50,642 nucleotides of DNA from Flavobacteriia bacterium. Lineage in GTDB: Bacteria > Bacteroidota > Bacteroidia > Flavobacteriales_D > Crocinitomicaceae. The stretch is taken from contig CANHQP010000026.1 in the NCBI GenBank assembly GCA_947462925.1, positions 1 through 50,642 on the forward strand. Reading direction: 5' to 3'. The notes under the pieces are model-generated. The model did not search any database. It was not told the origin of the DNA and saw only the letters and a list, made by a program, of their open reading frames with translations. A program made the translations under genes and the position numbers. Below, piece after piece: positions 8,208 to 16,913 of this stretch; position 1 is the stretch's first letter, and each line of letters starts with the position of its first letter.

Positions 8208-8562
8208 ACTGATATTCAACTAGATACAAATAAAATCAAAAAACGCTAGCTTTAAAACATGCATTAAATTTGAGTTAATTTGTTTTATTTTAAAGAACTC
8301 TCTTACTTCCACAAATGTAAAAAGACTTGCTAATAAATCAAACTAAATGAGGGTAAATTTCAAGAATTAAACACGCGAATCCCGGCTACCTAATAAATTC
8401 CGTTATTAAGTAACGAAGTAAGTATCTAAGTTAGTAATGAAGTGAGTAGTTATAGATATAAAAAATACTTGAATTGATTGTCTTTAAAACTCTGATATTC
8501 AATTCAAATATCGTTCTGAAAATATATTAGCTATAGGGGAGAATAGAACCCTAATATCAAAA
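8208..8562. other. Non-coding stretch after recombinase
   Basis: There is no supported gene in these 355 bases. 8374-8390 (CGCGAATCCCGGCTACC) again resembles the T-arm/acceptor end of a tRNA, this time on the plus strand and again without a matching 5' half. Imperfect repeats of AAGTWAGTA type occur at about 8415-8450. This is probably the junction between the recombinase element and the following segment. Confidence 0.35.
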
Positions 8563-8769
8563 TCAATAATTCAACTTTTGCTCAACCTCATCGGTATTTA
8601 AGCCAATAAAATCACAGAACTCCGCTACTGAAACCAGTTGATGTTTTTGTTTGTTGTGGAGTGCCTTTATTTTTCGCAAAATTTCACGAGAGTAACGTTC
8701 ACTTTTACCAGTGATCACCATGATGTCTTTTGGATAAATGACTACTCTTTTCAATGTTAAAAATTTCAC
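8563..8769 (-). CDS. Small putative DNA-binding protein (68 aa)
   Basis: A 68-aa protein of a type common in Bacteroidota accessory regions. It reads MVITGKSERYSREILRKIK followed by QLVSVAEFCDFIGLNTDEV, two helix-turn-helix-like segments in which the second resembles a helix preceding a recognition helix. It may be an excisionase-like or regulatory protein. It stands alone on the minus strand between the recombinase and the 9.0-10.9 kb cluster, with about 275 bp of upstream sequence shared with that divergent cluster. The function is inferred from the general look only. Confidence 0.6.
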   Translation of the reverse strand: MKFLTLKRVVIYPKDIMVITGKSERYSREILRKIKALHNKQKHQLVSVAEFCDFIGLNTDEVEQKLNY

Positions 8770-9044
8770 TGTTTAATACTTTATCTATACTTCATCTATG
8801 CATCATCTATACATGATCGATAAATAAATTGAATTTGTATATGTACTACAAAAATATAGGAATTTATTCGAGTAATATTATGCAAAAACGGCACAAACTA
8901 CCACAATTTAAATGAAACGGAAGTGCTTTGTAAATCAGTACTTCCATCAGTCTAGTTTTGTATTCAGAAACAAAATTTTGGTCGCGACAAAAGAATGTTT
9001 GATCCTGGGAAAGTCCTAGGAATTTAGAATGTAAAATTTGAAAA

Positions 9045-9794
9045 ATGGCTAAACAGACTGGTATTATCAAGTTGAAAGGTAAAATCGGAGATTTATCTTT
9101 CTACAAATCAAAGGATGGACATTTGGCTCGTGAAAAAGGTGGCGTTGAAGCTGACCGAATTAAAAACGATCCAGCGTTTGTTCGAACACGTGAGAACGGC
9201 GCGGAATTCGGCTCTTCTGCATCTGCAGGAAAGTTTTCTCGCGATTCTTTGCGTCCAATTGCATTGACGGCTTCTGACAACCGCGTGGTATCTCGCATGA
9301 CGAAGTTAATGACCCAAATCAAGAATTTGGATGCAACATCCGTTCGTGGTTTGAGAAATGTAGGAGTTGCAATGGCTTTGGCTACTGCTAAAGCAAAGTT
9401 GAAAGGTTTTGAGTTCAACAAAAACGCTTTGATTGGAAGTATTTTGTACAAACCATGGGCGGTGAATACTACCACTGGTGTGATTACAATTCCTGGATTA
9501 ATTCCGGTGAATGATATTACGTTTCCTGCAGGTGCAACGCACATCAGTTTTACTGGGTGCTATGGAAATTTGAACTATGGTACGAGTATCGCGGATGTAA
9601 AGTTGACCAACGTTGTCAATTTACCAATTGATGGAGCGACTACTGCGGTAACATTGACACCTACTGCCGTGCCAACGGGAACAGGTGTAAAAGTATTCTT
9701 GTTGAAAATCGAGTTTTTCCAAATCGTGAATGGTGTGCAATATTCATTGAAAAATGGAGCATACAATGCATTGCGAATCATTGAAGTGATTTAA
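9045..9794 (+). CDS. Basic, beta-rich conserved hypothetical protein (249 aa)
   Basis: It belongs to a family I know only as conserved hypothetical proteins of Bacteroidota that begin with a basic segment of the form IIKLKGKIGDLSFYKS. The N-terminal third is strongly basic and helical (up to about residue 130, with an AMALATAKAKLKG helix). The C-terminal half (about 140-249) is Gly/Thr/Val-rich and probably beta-sandwich. There is no signal peptide. The gene is clearly less AT-rich than its neighbours, with a codon use that suggests high expression or foreign origin. It heads a compact set with two small membrane proteins and a repeat protein. A structural role in a virus-like or secreted particle is possible but unproven. 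Confidence 0.75.
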   Translation: MAKQTGIIKLKGKIGDLSFYKSKDGHLAREKGGVEADRIKNDPAFVRTRENGAEFGSSASAGKFSRDSLRPIALTASDNRVVSRMTKLMTQIKNLDATSVRGLRNVGVAMALATAKAKLKGFEFNKNALIGSILYKPWAVNTTTGVITIPGLIPVNDITFPAGATHISFTGCYGNLNYGTSIADVKLTNVVNLPIDGATTAVTLTPTAVPTGTGVKVFLLKIEFFQIVNGVQYSLKNGAYNALRIIEVI

Positions 9795-9805
9795 TTTTTG
9801 CTGCC

Positions 9806-10012
9806 ATGAAATTAAAGGATCGCTTCAAAAGTCCTACTCCGAAATTTTTCAAAAGATTGAGAAATTTTGGATTAGGCTTGGCGGCAGCTGGGGGAGCTAT
9901 TTTAGCTTCTCCAATTGTTTTGCCAACAGCAATAATCAGCTTGGGTACCTATCTCATCGTAGCCGGAACGGTTGCAGGAGCTGTGGCACAAAGTGTAACA
10001 GCTGATAGATAA
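9806..10012 (+). CDS. Small membrane protein (68 aa)
   Basis: A basic N-terminus (MKLKDRFKSPTPKFFKRLRN) is followed by two adjacent hydrophobic, Gly/Ala-rich segments at about 22-40 and 44-62. It is probably a two-pass inner-membrane peptide. It begins 11 bp after the 249-aa gene and is surely co-transcribed with it. Similar proteins accompany that family in other Bacteroidota, as far as I recall. The size, basic front and hydrophobic hairpin are holin-like or like small virion membrane proteins, but no function is established. Confidence 0.7.
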   Translation: MKLKDRFKSPTPKFFKRLRNFGLGLAAAGGAILASPIVLPTAIISLGTYLIVAGTVAGAVAQSVTADR

Positions 10013-10073
10013 CAATGTATTTTTTCTATTTCGAAAAAGGTACTAATTAGTCAAACTATTAATTCAAATAAAA

Positions 10074-10613
10074 ATGAATAAGGTAAGTAAATCAAGTGAT
10101 TGGAAAGTAAAAGTAAAGTCAAAAAAGAAACCACGCTTCAAGCCTGGTTCTGAATTGACTGATTCAGTGAACATCATGAACGTTGAAGTCATCGAGGACA
10201 ATGATGATCAAAAGGATAGTACATCCTTCCAAATGAATTTGGAAAAAGAAAGCAAAGAGCAGCTTGCAATTTCATTCAAAGAAACAACAATGCCGAGCGC
10301 TAGTTCAGGAACTGAATCCATTGACAAAGTGAATGTGATGGAAATTGAGTTGACAGATGAGGTGAATGATGATTCTGAAATTTCTGAAGTCAAAATGACT
10401 ACTAGCTCAAATCAAAATGCAAATCGTTCGATCAATGTTCGTAGAAAATCAAAACCACGTTTTAAACCTGGTGCCGATTTGACGGACAAAGTTAATTTGG
10501 TTGCAGTTGAAGTGTTTGAGCAAGTGGAAAATGATGTTGAAGTTTGCGAAATTACCATCAATATCACTTCTAAAGTGAGTGCATGGGTTGAAACTGCTGC
10601 AGAACTAAACTAA
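10074..10613 (+). CDS. Acidic internal-repeat protein (179 aa)
   Basis: The protein contains three related segments: KPRFKPGSELTDSVN...VEVIEDNDD (about 19-45), ESIDKVNVMEIELTDEVNDD (about 81-108, lacking the KPRFKPG part) and KPRFKPGADLTDKVN...VEVFEQVEND (about 127-155). Each combines a (T/I)D-x-VN-x-M/V core with an acidic strand. There is no signal peptide, membrane segment or known domain. It is the third gene of the plus-strand cluster, 61 bp after the small membrane protein, and has the same richer base composition. It may be a scaffold or binding protein made of tandem short domains. Confidence 0.65.
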   Translation: MNKVSKSSDWKVKVKSKKKPRFKPGSELTDSVNIMNVEVIEDNDDQKDSTSFQMNLEKESKEQLAISFKETTMPSASSGTESIDKVNVMEIELTDEVNDDSEISEVKMTTSSNQNANRSINVRRKSKPRFKPGADLTDKVNLVAVEVFEQVENDVEVCEITINITSKVSAWVETAAELN

Positions 10614-10681
10614 ACTTCGGTATTTCGACAAGCTCAATACAGCGCAAGCTCAATTTATCGAAGAAATTAAAAATTTGTATT

Positions 10682-10861
10682 ATGTTACCTCATCACGACC
10701 ACAGCACAGCGATAGGAACAACGACAGGAACGGCTTTATCCGTATTTGCGACATTGGACCCGCAAGATTACATCAAAACGATTGTTCTAGCTTGTGTTGG
10801 TGCGATTGTGAGTTTTACGGTAACGTTGTTTTTGAAGTGGGTTTGGAAGAAATTAAAATAA
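10682..10861 (+). CDS. Small membrane protein (59 aa)
   Basis: The ATG at 10682 opens a 59-codon frame, MLPHHDHSTAIGTTTGTALS..., ending LKWVWKKLK at TAA 10859-10861. It has one or two hydrophobic segments (about 12-25 and 32-52) and a basic C-terminal tail, as in small holin-like or inner-membrane peptides with the positive end inside. The frame fits the local composition, unlike the overlapping longer frame. It is the last gene of the cluster and is followed 50 bp later by a strong terminator. Confidence 0.65.
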   Translation: MLPHHDHSTAIGTTTGTALSVFATLDPQDYIKTIVLACVGAIVSFTVTLFLKWVWKKLK

Positions 10862-10911
10862 CACTTCGACAGGCTCAGTGTTACAAGTTCCTTGAAATAA
10901 AATAGTTAAGA

Positions 10912-10941
10912 AACGCCATTCGAGAGAGTGGCGTTTTTTTT
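10912..10941 (+). terminator. Rho-independent terminator closing the 9.0-10.9 kb cluster
   Basis: AACGCCATTC (10912-10921) pairs with GAGTGGCGTT (10926-10935), 10 bp with one G-U, across a GAGA tetraloop and is followed by a run of eight T. It is a clear terminator for plus-strand transcription. Confidence 0.85.
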
Positions 10942-11097
10942 GTATCAAAAAAACTATATTTGAAAAAATCATTAAAATTTTGTATTATGATTAAATTAAA
11001 AAAAGCAGCAAATATTGAAAACCCTTACTTTTCTTAGTTTCTGAACCATAAAGAAAATAAATTCAATTTGTAAATAGCTTAAAATAAAAAGGTTTAA

Positions 11098-11628
11098 TTA
11101 CTTTTCACCAGCATCAATCAAGAAACTCTTTTCTTCGGTGACCTTTTTTAAGTGTGTCGAATTAAATTTTGTTTTATTTATTTGATTTCTGGGTACGTTT
11201 TTAAAATAGACAAAAAGTGAAATTATAATTGCAGATAGTGAGAATAATGTTTGTAGCCACATTACCCAACGCTCTAAAAGATACCTGTAATTTTTCTTTA
11301 AATATTCCTTTTCAAAACCAAAAGCTATTTTCAAATGTCCTCGAAAAGTTAAAGTGTAAAAGTCATCCGATATAAATATTAATTTCTCGACTTGTAAATA
11401 TTCCAAAGCTTGAATTAATTTTAATTTATATTTAGCAGTTTCACCAATATCTAATGAATCATCCTCAGAAAAAATAAATGGAAATCTTTTACTTCCAATT
11501 AAGGCAAATTCATCGTTTAGTTTATCAATTTTAGCGCTGTAGTTAGGTTCTTTTTGAATGAAAATCAAAATCTTATCTAAGTATTTTAGATGTGTTTTTG
11601 AATTTTTCTTAATTATTCTGCTTAACAT
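11098..11628 (-). CDS. Winged-helix-like, membrane-anchored hypothetical protein (176 aa)
   Basis: Residues about 12-102 look like a winged helix: ALEYLQVEKLIFISDDFYTLTFRGHLKIAFG has the strand-turn-strand LTxxG wing often seen in small Bacteroidota effectors. One membrane segment follows (about 124-142), then a basic-to-acidic cytoplasmic or periplasmic tail. No family is recognised. It is the last gene of the kinase/phosphatase/ADP-ribosyltransferase run, 35 bp after the LRR kinase on the same strand, so it may be a membrane output or anchor of that system. Confidence 0.65.
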   Translation of the reverse strand: MLSRIIKKNSKTHLKYLDKILIFIQKEPNYSAKIDKLNDEFALIGSKRFPFIFSEDDSLDIGETAKYKLKLIQALEYLQVEKLIFISDDFYTLTFRGHLKIAFGFEKEYLKKNYRYLLERWVMWLQTLFSLSAIIISLFVYFKNVPRNQINKTKFNSTHLKKVTEEKSFLIDAGEK

Positions 11629-11663
11629 TTTATCTAAATTTAATTAATTTTTAAATTGCAAAT

Positions 11664-13625
11664 TTATAATGCATTAATCATTATGCTATCTTCATAAAGA
11701 ATTTTGCAATTGTCTTTTATTTTGATTAATTTTTTACTAAATTTTTTATCTAAAATTAAAATTTCTAAATTTTCTAAATTTTCTAAAAAATCGAAATTTT
11801 GATTAATTGAAATACCATGTAATTTTAAAACATTTAAATTTACTAGTTTGGAAAGTGGGAATAAATCAATTTTTAATGGAACGTAAGCAATTTCAAGACT
11901 TCTTAAATTAATTAAGTTAGAAATACCCTGAATATTTTCTAAGGGAAATATTTCAATGATGTGTAAAAAAGTTAAATTGTTTAAGTTTGTAAGAAAATCA
12001 AGATTAGAAATTTTTTTCATATTTATTAACTTTAACCACTTTAGATTTTTACTCTCATTAATTATATAATACTGTTCCATTGGTATTTTATTACAGTGAC
12101 CAATAAGCAGTTTCTCAATTTTTGGTAGTTTCTCCAGAAAAGATATATCAATAATTTCAGGTAAAAAGTATAGGTATAATTCTTCAAGATTTTCATTTTT
12201 TGAAATGCTTGAAAAATCAGCAATTTTTATTATTGAATCTAATGCTAGAGTTCGTAAACGCGCTAGATATTTTAAATGATTTAAATCGATGATTGAGGTA
12301 CAATTATAAATTTTTAATTCCTCTAAACGATAGAAAAATTTTATTACCGAAATATTTGATAAAAAAACACTATTTAAAATTTCTAGATGTTTTAGGTTAG
12401 AATAAAATCTAAAACAAGAAATGTCCTGATTATCTTCTATATCATTAAGTACTAATTTTTCAAAATGAGTTATTAATTTAAAATCACATAAATTAATTTT
12501 TTCAGTATAGTTAGATCCAGCATTAAGCTGAATTCCAGTAAAACTTCTTATTTTTTCTAATAATTCAATACTTGTATATTCCCTAATTCCATTTATATAA
12601 TCACTCCAATCTTTATCAAAACTTTTATTTATAATTTTACCTATTCCAATTTTTGTTGAAATTTCTTTTCTAATTGCGTTTCCTTTTTCTGTTGCCTCAT
12701 AAGCAATGTAATATTTGGAATTTGTATTGAAAATTATTTCTTCACGAACTGCAAATTGAGGCGAAATAACGTTCCAATTTTGATTTCTCAAAATAGTTAA
12801 ATACAATTTATTAGTTCGAAATTCTAATTTTTCTAATTCAAAAAGGAAATTTTTGATCTTCTTTTTTAAGAAATCTGATACATCGAAAACGATATTCTGA
12901 TCGTGATTGTACAAAGACCATAAATGCGGCGCTTCGACTAAAATGGACAAACTAAAAAGTATAATGAACATAGAAAAATCATCCAAAAAATCATTAAAAT
13001 CATGTTCACTTCGGTTCGGATGTTGAAAACAAGGACTTCCAATCTCAATTGCTTTTTTTCCTTCAAATTTTGGGATATACATTCCGTCATAATCAATGAG
13101 AATAGGTTGTAATGTTATTTTATTTATTAAAATATTATCATGTTTTAAATCACCATGTGCGAAACCTTTTTCAAGTATCCATTGAAACATTATTTCAAGA
13201 TTTTCATTTATTATTCCAATAATTAAAAGTGCATTTGAATTAATACAATCTCTAATTATACTGCCCAATGTAGGTGCATTTATCCATGGCATTAAAACAA
13301 CAGTATAATCTTTTCCAATGCCATCAACTTCGACCCATAATTCGTCTTCAAATACGTCCATTTGAACCCAATATTTTGATGGATTATCGTTAATGAAATT
13401 TGAAATAGCTTTTAATCTTTCAATACGTTCTTCTTGTTCTTTTAAAAAACATTTAACTGCATAAAATTGATTTTTGTGTAAAACCTTGTAAACTACCGCA
13501 AAATTGCCCGAAGCGAAAATTAATTCTCCATTCTCGTCTTTCAATGGCTTAATATCCGGATAGAGTGTTTTGAAGCTTTCTGGATTCGAAATTGCTTGAT
13601 GATATTCGGTTATTTTTGGCAACAT
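11664..13625 (-). CDS. YegI-like protein kinase with C-terminal leucine-rich repeats (653 aa)
   Basis: A Ser/Thr protein kinase of the type found in TerY-P gene triads. The N-terminal kinase (about 1-280) has the Gly-rich loop SGNFAVVYKV (39-48), the ATP-anchoring lysine in YAVKCF (Lys58), the catalytic loop HGDLKHDN (157-164, Asp159 and Asn164) and DYDG (178-181) as the DFG equivalent, so it should be active. From about 390 to 640 there are leucine-rich repeats (LKHLEIL, LEELKIY, LRTLALD, LEELYLY and so on), a likely target-binding region. The first 20 residues are identical to those of the kinase just upstream, showing duplication. It follows that paralogue by 102 bp. Confidence 0.88.
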   Translation of the reverse strand: MLPKITEYHQAISNPESFKTLYPDIKPLKDENGELIFASGNFAVVYKVLHKNQFYAVKCFLKEQEERIERLKAISNFINDNPSKYWVQMDVFEDELWVEVDGIGKDYTVVLMPWINAPTLGSIIRDCINSNALLIIGIINENLEIMFQWILEKGFAHGDLKHDNILINKITLQPILIDYDGMYIPKFEGKKAIEIGSPCFQHPNRSEHDFNDFLDDFSMFIILFSLSILVEAPHLWSLYNHDQNIVFDVSDFLKKKIKNFLFELEKLEFRTNKLYLTILRNQNWNVISPQFAVREEIIFNTNSKYYIAYEATEKGNAIRKEISTKIGIGKIINKSFDKDWSDYINGIREYTSIELLEKIRSFTGIQLNAGSNYTEKINLCDFKLITHFEKLVLNDIEDNQDISCFRFYSNLKHLEILNSVFLSNISVIKFFYRLEELKIYNCTSIIDLNHLKYLARLRTLALDSIIKIADFSSISKNENLEELYLYFLPEIIDISFLEKLPKIEKLLIGHCNKIPMEQYYIINESKNLKWLKLINMKKISNLDFLTNLNNLTFLHIIEIFPLENIQGISNLINLRSLEIAYVPLKIDLFPLSKLVNLNVLKLHGISINQNFDFLENLENLEILILDKKFSKKLIKIKDNCKILYEDSIMINAL

Positions 13626-13727
13626 TTTTTAATTGGTTTGAATAATAATTCGAGAATAGTTGAAGTTCCACAGTATAATAATCCTAATTAATTTTGTAGT
13701 ATATTTTATTAATAGGTGTTGATTTGC

Positions 13728-16070
13728 CTATTCATTTTTTTTGATCATTTCGTTATCCAAGAATTCAAATATGTCTCGATTAGACAATTTGTTCATTATC
13801 AACCTATCAAATATACCTTTGTTTTCTGAAAGTCGATAAAAATTAAACTCATAAAAATATTTGTCAAGATACCACCAGGTCCAATCTAGCTTTTCGTTAC
13901 TTGAAAGAACATTCCAATCTATTTTGTCATTCAATTTATTCAATAAATCAATTGTTAATGGAAGATAATAAAAATTGTGAACTGATGTGTCGAATAAATC
14001 TAAGTTTTTTTCCACAAATTCCTTCGATATACCATCAATTTGACGGCTAATGAAGTAAGGGTTTTTAAAATCTAATTTAGACTTGTGTTTTTCTATAAAT
14101 TCTTGCGAAAATTTAGTTCTACAAAGAGATAAATTAGACCAAAAAGACCAATAATTGAGATCGTCAGGAGGTAAGACAGTCGTAACTTGTAAAAATAAAC
14201 TAATATCGTTTTGGTGAAATCTAACAATACGAGATAGAAAATCAAAAGATATTTTCCACGGCCCATAATAATAGTCAAACTCTTTAGTTTCGTAGTTCAT
14301 TTTGTAATGTTTAAAAACGAAATCAAAAGATTCTTTATCATAGTTTATTGCAGAATTTAAAATGACATTATTCCAATTCCATTTCTTAGATGTAGGAAAT
14401 TTATAAATTAGATCTAATGCCTTTGGATTTTTTGATATTGCATCAAAATTTAGATGCTCAGAATATTTTTGAATAAATTCAATAGATAGTGGAAGATTAG
14501 GATTTGCTGATAATTTTCCCCAATCCCATCTATCTAAAAATTCGTCAAGTATGTGCTCTGAAAAGTCAATTGAAAGTGGAAGATTAGTATTAGATGACAA
14601 TTTCTCCCAATCCCATCTATCCGAGAATTCTTCTAAAATGTCCTTTGTAAATTCCAACTTTATCCTATTGGAAATAACCTCCCATTTAATCACGTCTTGG
14701 TATTTCCTTAGATTTTCTAGCGTACAAATGGGAACTGCTAGAATAAATGTTCCATTCCAATGCAATCGATCTTCAAATTCTGAAAGTAATTCTTTAGACC
14801 AGTCAATGTTTTTCATTAAATGCAAGCAACTAAATTCAATTTTAGCTTCATATTTTTTGAAGAATGCTAAATCAAATTTTATGTTTTTGATCCTAAAAAG
14901 CTCCGACCAGTCAAATTTTAGGTCTAGTTCGTCGATTATATCAATATCCCAATTGACGAAGTCATTCTTGATTAATAAAGAGCCGTTTAGGATTGACTTA
15001 TATTTTATGATTTTTTCTTTTTCAAAAGGGAAGAAACGAGAAATCAAATCAAGTTTGAGTTGCTTTAAAGCAATTTCTTTTTCTTCTTTTTCAAATAAAC
15101 TTCTAAAACTACCATTTTCCCTCGGCTGATTTACATAAATTGGATCATAGAGATTTTTGGAAAGTGAAAATCTATCAAAGATTACCTCCTCTCTAAATTC
15201 AATTTGTGGGGATAGTAAATTCCAATTTTGTTTTTTCAGAATAGATAAATAATTCTTGTTTCTTTTTGATTTTAATTTTTCTAATTCAAAATGTAGCAAA
15301 TTATTATTTTGGGAAAAATCCGAAACATCAAAAACAATATTTTGATCATGGTTGTAGTTATGCCATAAGAATGGTGCTTCGATTAAAATATTTAAGCTGT
15401 AAAGAATAATAAACATTGAAAAATCATCCAAAAAATGATCGAAATGCTCTTCGCTTCTAGTCGGATGTTGAAAACAAGGGCTTCCTAATTCTAGTGCTAT
15501 TTTGCCTTTAAATTCTGGAATAAACATTCCATCATAATCTATTATAAATGGTTCAAGAGTTGAGTCATTTATTAAAATGTTATCTTGCTTTAAATCTCCA
15601 TGTGCGAAACCTTTTTCAAGTATCCATTGAAACATTTTTTTTAGATTCTCATTTATTATTTCAATTGATTTAATGTCATTTTTTTCAATAAAAGTTTTTA
15701 GAATATTACCTAAAGTTGGTGCTGCTATCCATGGCATTAAGATTACAGTATAATCTCCTCCAATTCCCTCAACATCAACCCACAACTCATTTTTAAATAT
15801 CTTAATTTGAACCCAATATTCTGATTTATTATGCTTTATGTAATCTGAAATTGCTTCTAATCTTTCGACTCGCTCTTCCTGTTCTTTTAAAAAACATTTA
15901 ATTGCATAAAATTGATTTTTGTACAATACTTTGTAAACTACAGCAAAATTCCCCGAAGCGAAAATTAATTCGCCGTTTTCATCAGTTAAAATATCAAGAT
16001 CTGAAGAAAGAGTTTTGAAACTTTCTGGATTTGAAATTGCTTGATGATATTCAGTTATTTTTGGTAACAT
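13728..16070 (-). CDS. YegI-like protein kinase with Trp-rich repeat C-terminus (780 aa)
   Basis: Paralogue of the next kinase gene, with the same kinase landmarks: SGNFAVVYKV (39-48), Lys58 in YAIKCF, HGDLKQDN (157-164) and DYDG (178-181). All catalytic residues are present. The C-terminal half differs. It is built of repeats of about 23-27 residues with the pattern W-x-W-x-x-L-S-x-N-x-x-L-P-L-S-x-x-F, for example DRWDWEKLSSNTNLPLS and DRWDWGKLSANPNLPLS near 490-540. This is probably a helical solenoid acting as a sensor or docking platform. It starts 3 bp after the PP2C phosphatase gene, so kinase and phosphatase are translated together. It acts in the cytoplasm; there is no membrane segment. 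Confidence 0.88.
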   Translation of the reverse strand: MLPKITEYHQAISNPESFKTLSSDLDILTDENGELIFASGNFAVVYKVLYKNQFYAIKCFLKEQEERVERLEAISDYIKHNKSEYWVQIKIFKNELWVDVEGIGGDYTVILMPWIAAPTLGNILKTFIEKNDIKSIEIINENLKKMFQWILEKGFAHGDLKQDNILINDSTLEPFIIDYDGMFIPEFKGKIALELGSPCFQHPTRSEEHFDHFLDDFSMFIILYSLNILIEAPFLWHNYNHDQNIVFDVSDFSQNNNLLHFELEKLKSKRNKNYLSILKKQNWNLLSPQIEFREEVIFDRFSLSKNLYDPIYVNQPRENGSFRSLFEKEEKEIALKQLKLDLISRFFPFEKEKIIKYKSILNGSLLIKNDFVNWDIDIIDELDLKFDWSELFRIKNIKFDLAFFKKYEAKIEFSCLHLMKNIDWSKELLSEFEDRLHWNGTFILAVPICTLENLRKYQDVIKWEVISNRIKLEFTKDILEEFSDRWDWEKLSSNTNLPLSIDFSEHILDEFLDRWDWGKLSANPNLPLSIEFIQKYSEHLNFDAISKNPKALDLIYKFPTSKKWNWNNVILNSAINYDKESFDFVFKHYKMNYETKEFDYYYGPWKISFDFLSRIVRFHQNDISLFLQVTTVLPPDDLNYWSFWSNLSLCRTKFSQEFIEKHKSKLDFKNPYFISRQIDGISKEFVEKNLDLFDTSVHNFYYLPLTIDLLNKLNDKIDWNVLSSNEKLDWTWWYLDKYFYEFNFYRLSENKGIFDRLIMNKLSNRDIFEFLDNEMIKKNE

Positions 16071-16073
16071 CTC

Positions 16074-16913
16074 CTAAATGTGCTGTATGATTAATAATGA
16101 ACAATCGTCATTCCAAAGCGTATCTGCTTCAACTTGATTATTGCAATATCTTTCAAATAAATCTTGATTATCTATTATGTTCTTCAGTTCATCAATAAAA
16201 TGATCGAAGTTTTTAATTGAAAAATTTTGAATTAAAGTTGCAATTTTGTTTGAGTGCACTCCAGAACTATGAAGTGAAAGATAGCTAGACCAAATATGAG
16301 CTGCAAAAGCGTCAGAAGCAATAAGCAGAACTTCATCTTTTTGCAATGTAATACTGTCGGTGTATAAGCCACTTTCATCATGACTTTCAGTTTTCCAATT
16401 TATCAAATAAGGATTAGAGTTCAATTCATTGATGTCATTTAAACTCGAAAATACTTGGAAATCTTTGTATTTATAATTCCATTTGAAAGCAATAGCATCC
16501 CCGTAAGAAAATAAATTTAACTCTTGATTTGTAAACCATACAGCAAACATAGTTGCTGAAGAACCTTCATTTTCAAATTTTGACTTCAAAAATGTGTCTG
16601 CAATTTCAGAATGATCAGTATAAAAAGAGTTCCAATGTTTATCAATAAAATTGTCAACATCCTTAATTGATTTAATAGGACTTTTTGGTAAATTCGCTAT
16701 TAGAAATTCCCCCCATTCTTTAGCAAATACACCTGTTCCACCAGCGCCATCGGCAAGACCAACGATACTGTCATCGCTATTTATATAAATAGAATCTTCA
16801 CTGCTTCTAAATTTCCCATTAGAATAGACATCGTTAATAGGTTTAACAGAAGTTTTACCTTTTATTAAATAATTATTTAGTAAGATATGTTGTTCCAGTT
16901 GTTCCAATATCAA
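16074..16913 (-). CDS. PP2C-type protein phosphatase (PphC/YegK-like, 279 aa)
   Basis: A metal-dependent Ser/Thr phosphatase that would reverse the action of the neighbouring kinases. PP2C landmarks are SSEDSIYI (37-44), LADGAGG (53-59), GSSATMFAVW (117-126), GDAIA (138-142), ASDAF (199-203) and the C-terminal NDDCSLLII (268-276), so the metal-binding aspartates are in place. The 5' end overlaps the vWA gene by 41 bp. Kinase, PP2C and vWA in this order correspond to the E. coli yegI/yegK/yegL set and to TerY-P triads. The N-terminal half is clearly related to the degenerate domain of the DarT-like fusion two genes upstream. Confidence 0.88.
   Translation of the reverse strand: MILEQLEQHILLNNYLIKGKTSVKPINDVYSNGKFRSSEDSIYINSDDSIVGLADGAGGTGVFAKEWGEFLIANLPKSPIKSIKDVDNFIDKHWNSFYTDHSEIADTFLKSKFENEGSSATMFAVWFTNQELNLFSYGDAIAFKWNYKYKDFQVFSSLNDINELNSNPYLINWKTESHDESGLYTDSITLQKDEVLLIASDAFAAHIWSSYLSLHSSGVHSNKIATLIQNFSIKNFDHFIDELKNIIDNQDLFERYCNNQVEADTLWNDDCSLLIIQHI

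Noticed and set aside
10675..10905. 76-codon plus-strand frame
   Set aside because: Overlaps the better 59-codon membrane-peptide frame; its Cys/Arg/His-rich content looks random and it runs into an intergenic repeat.
14551..15129. 192-codon plus-strand frame
   Set aside because: Antisense to the Trp-repeat kinase; Ser/Phe-rich shadow of the AT-rich coding strand.
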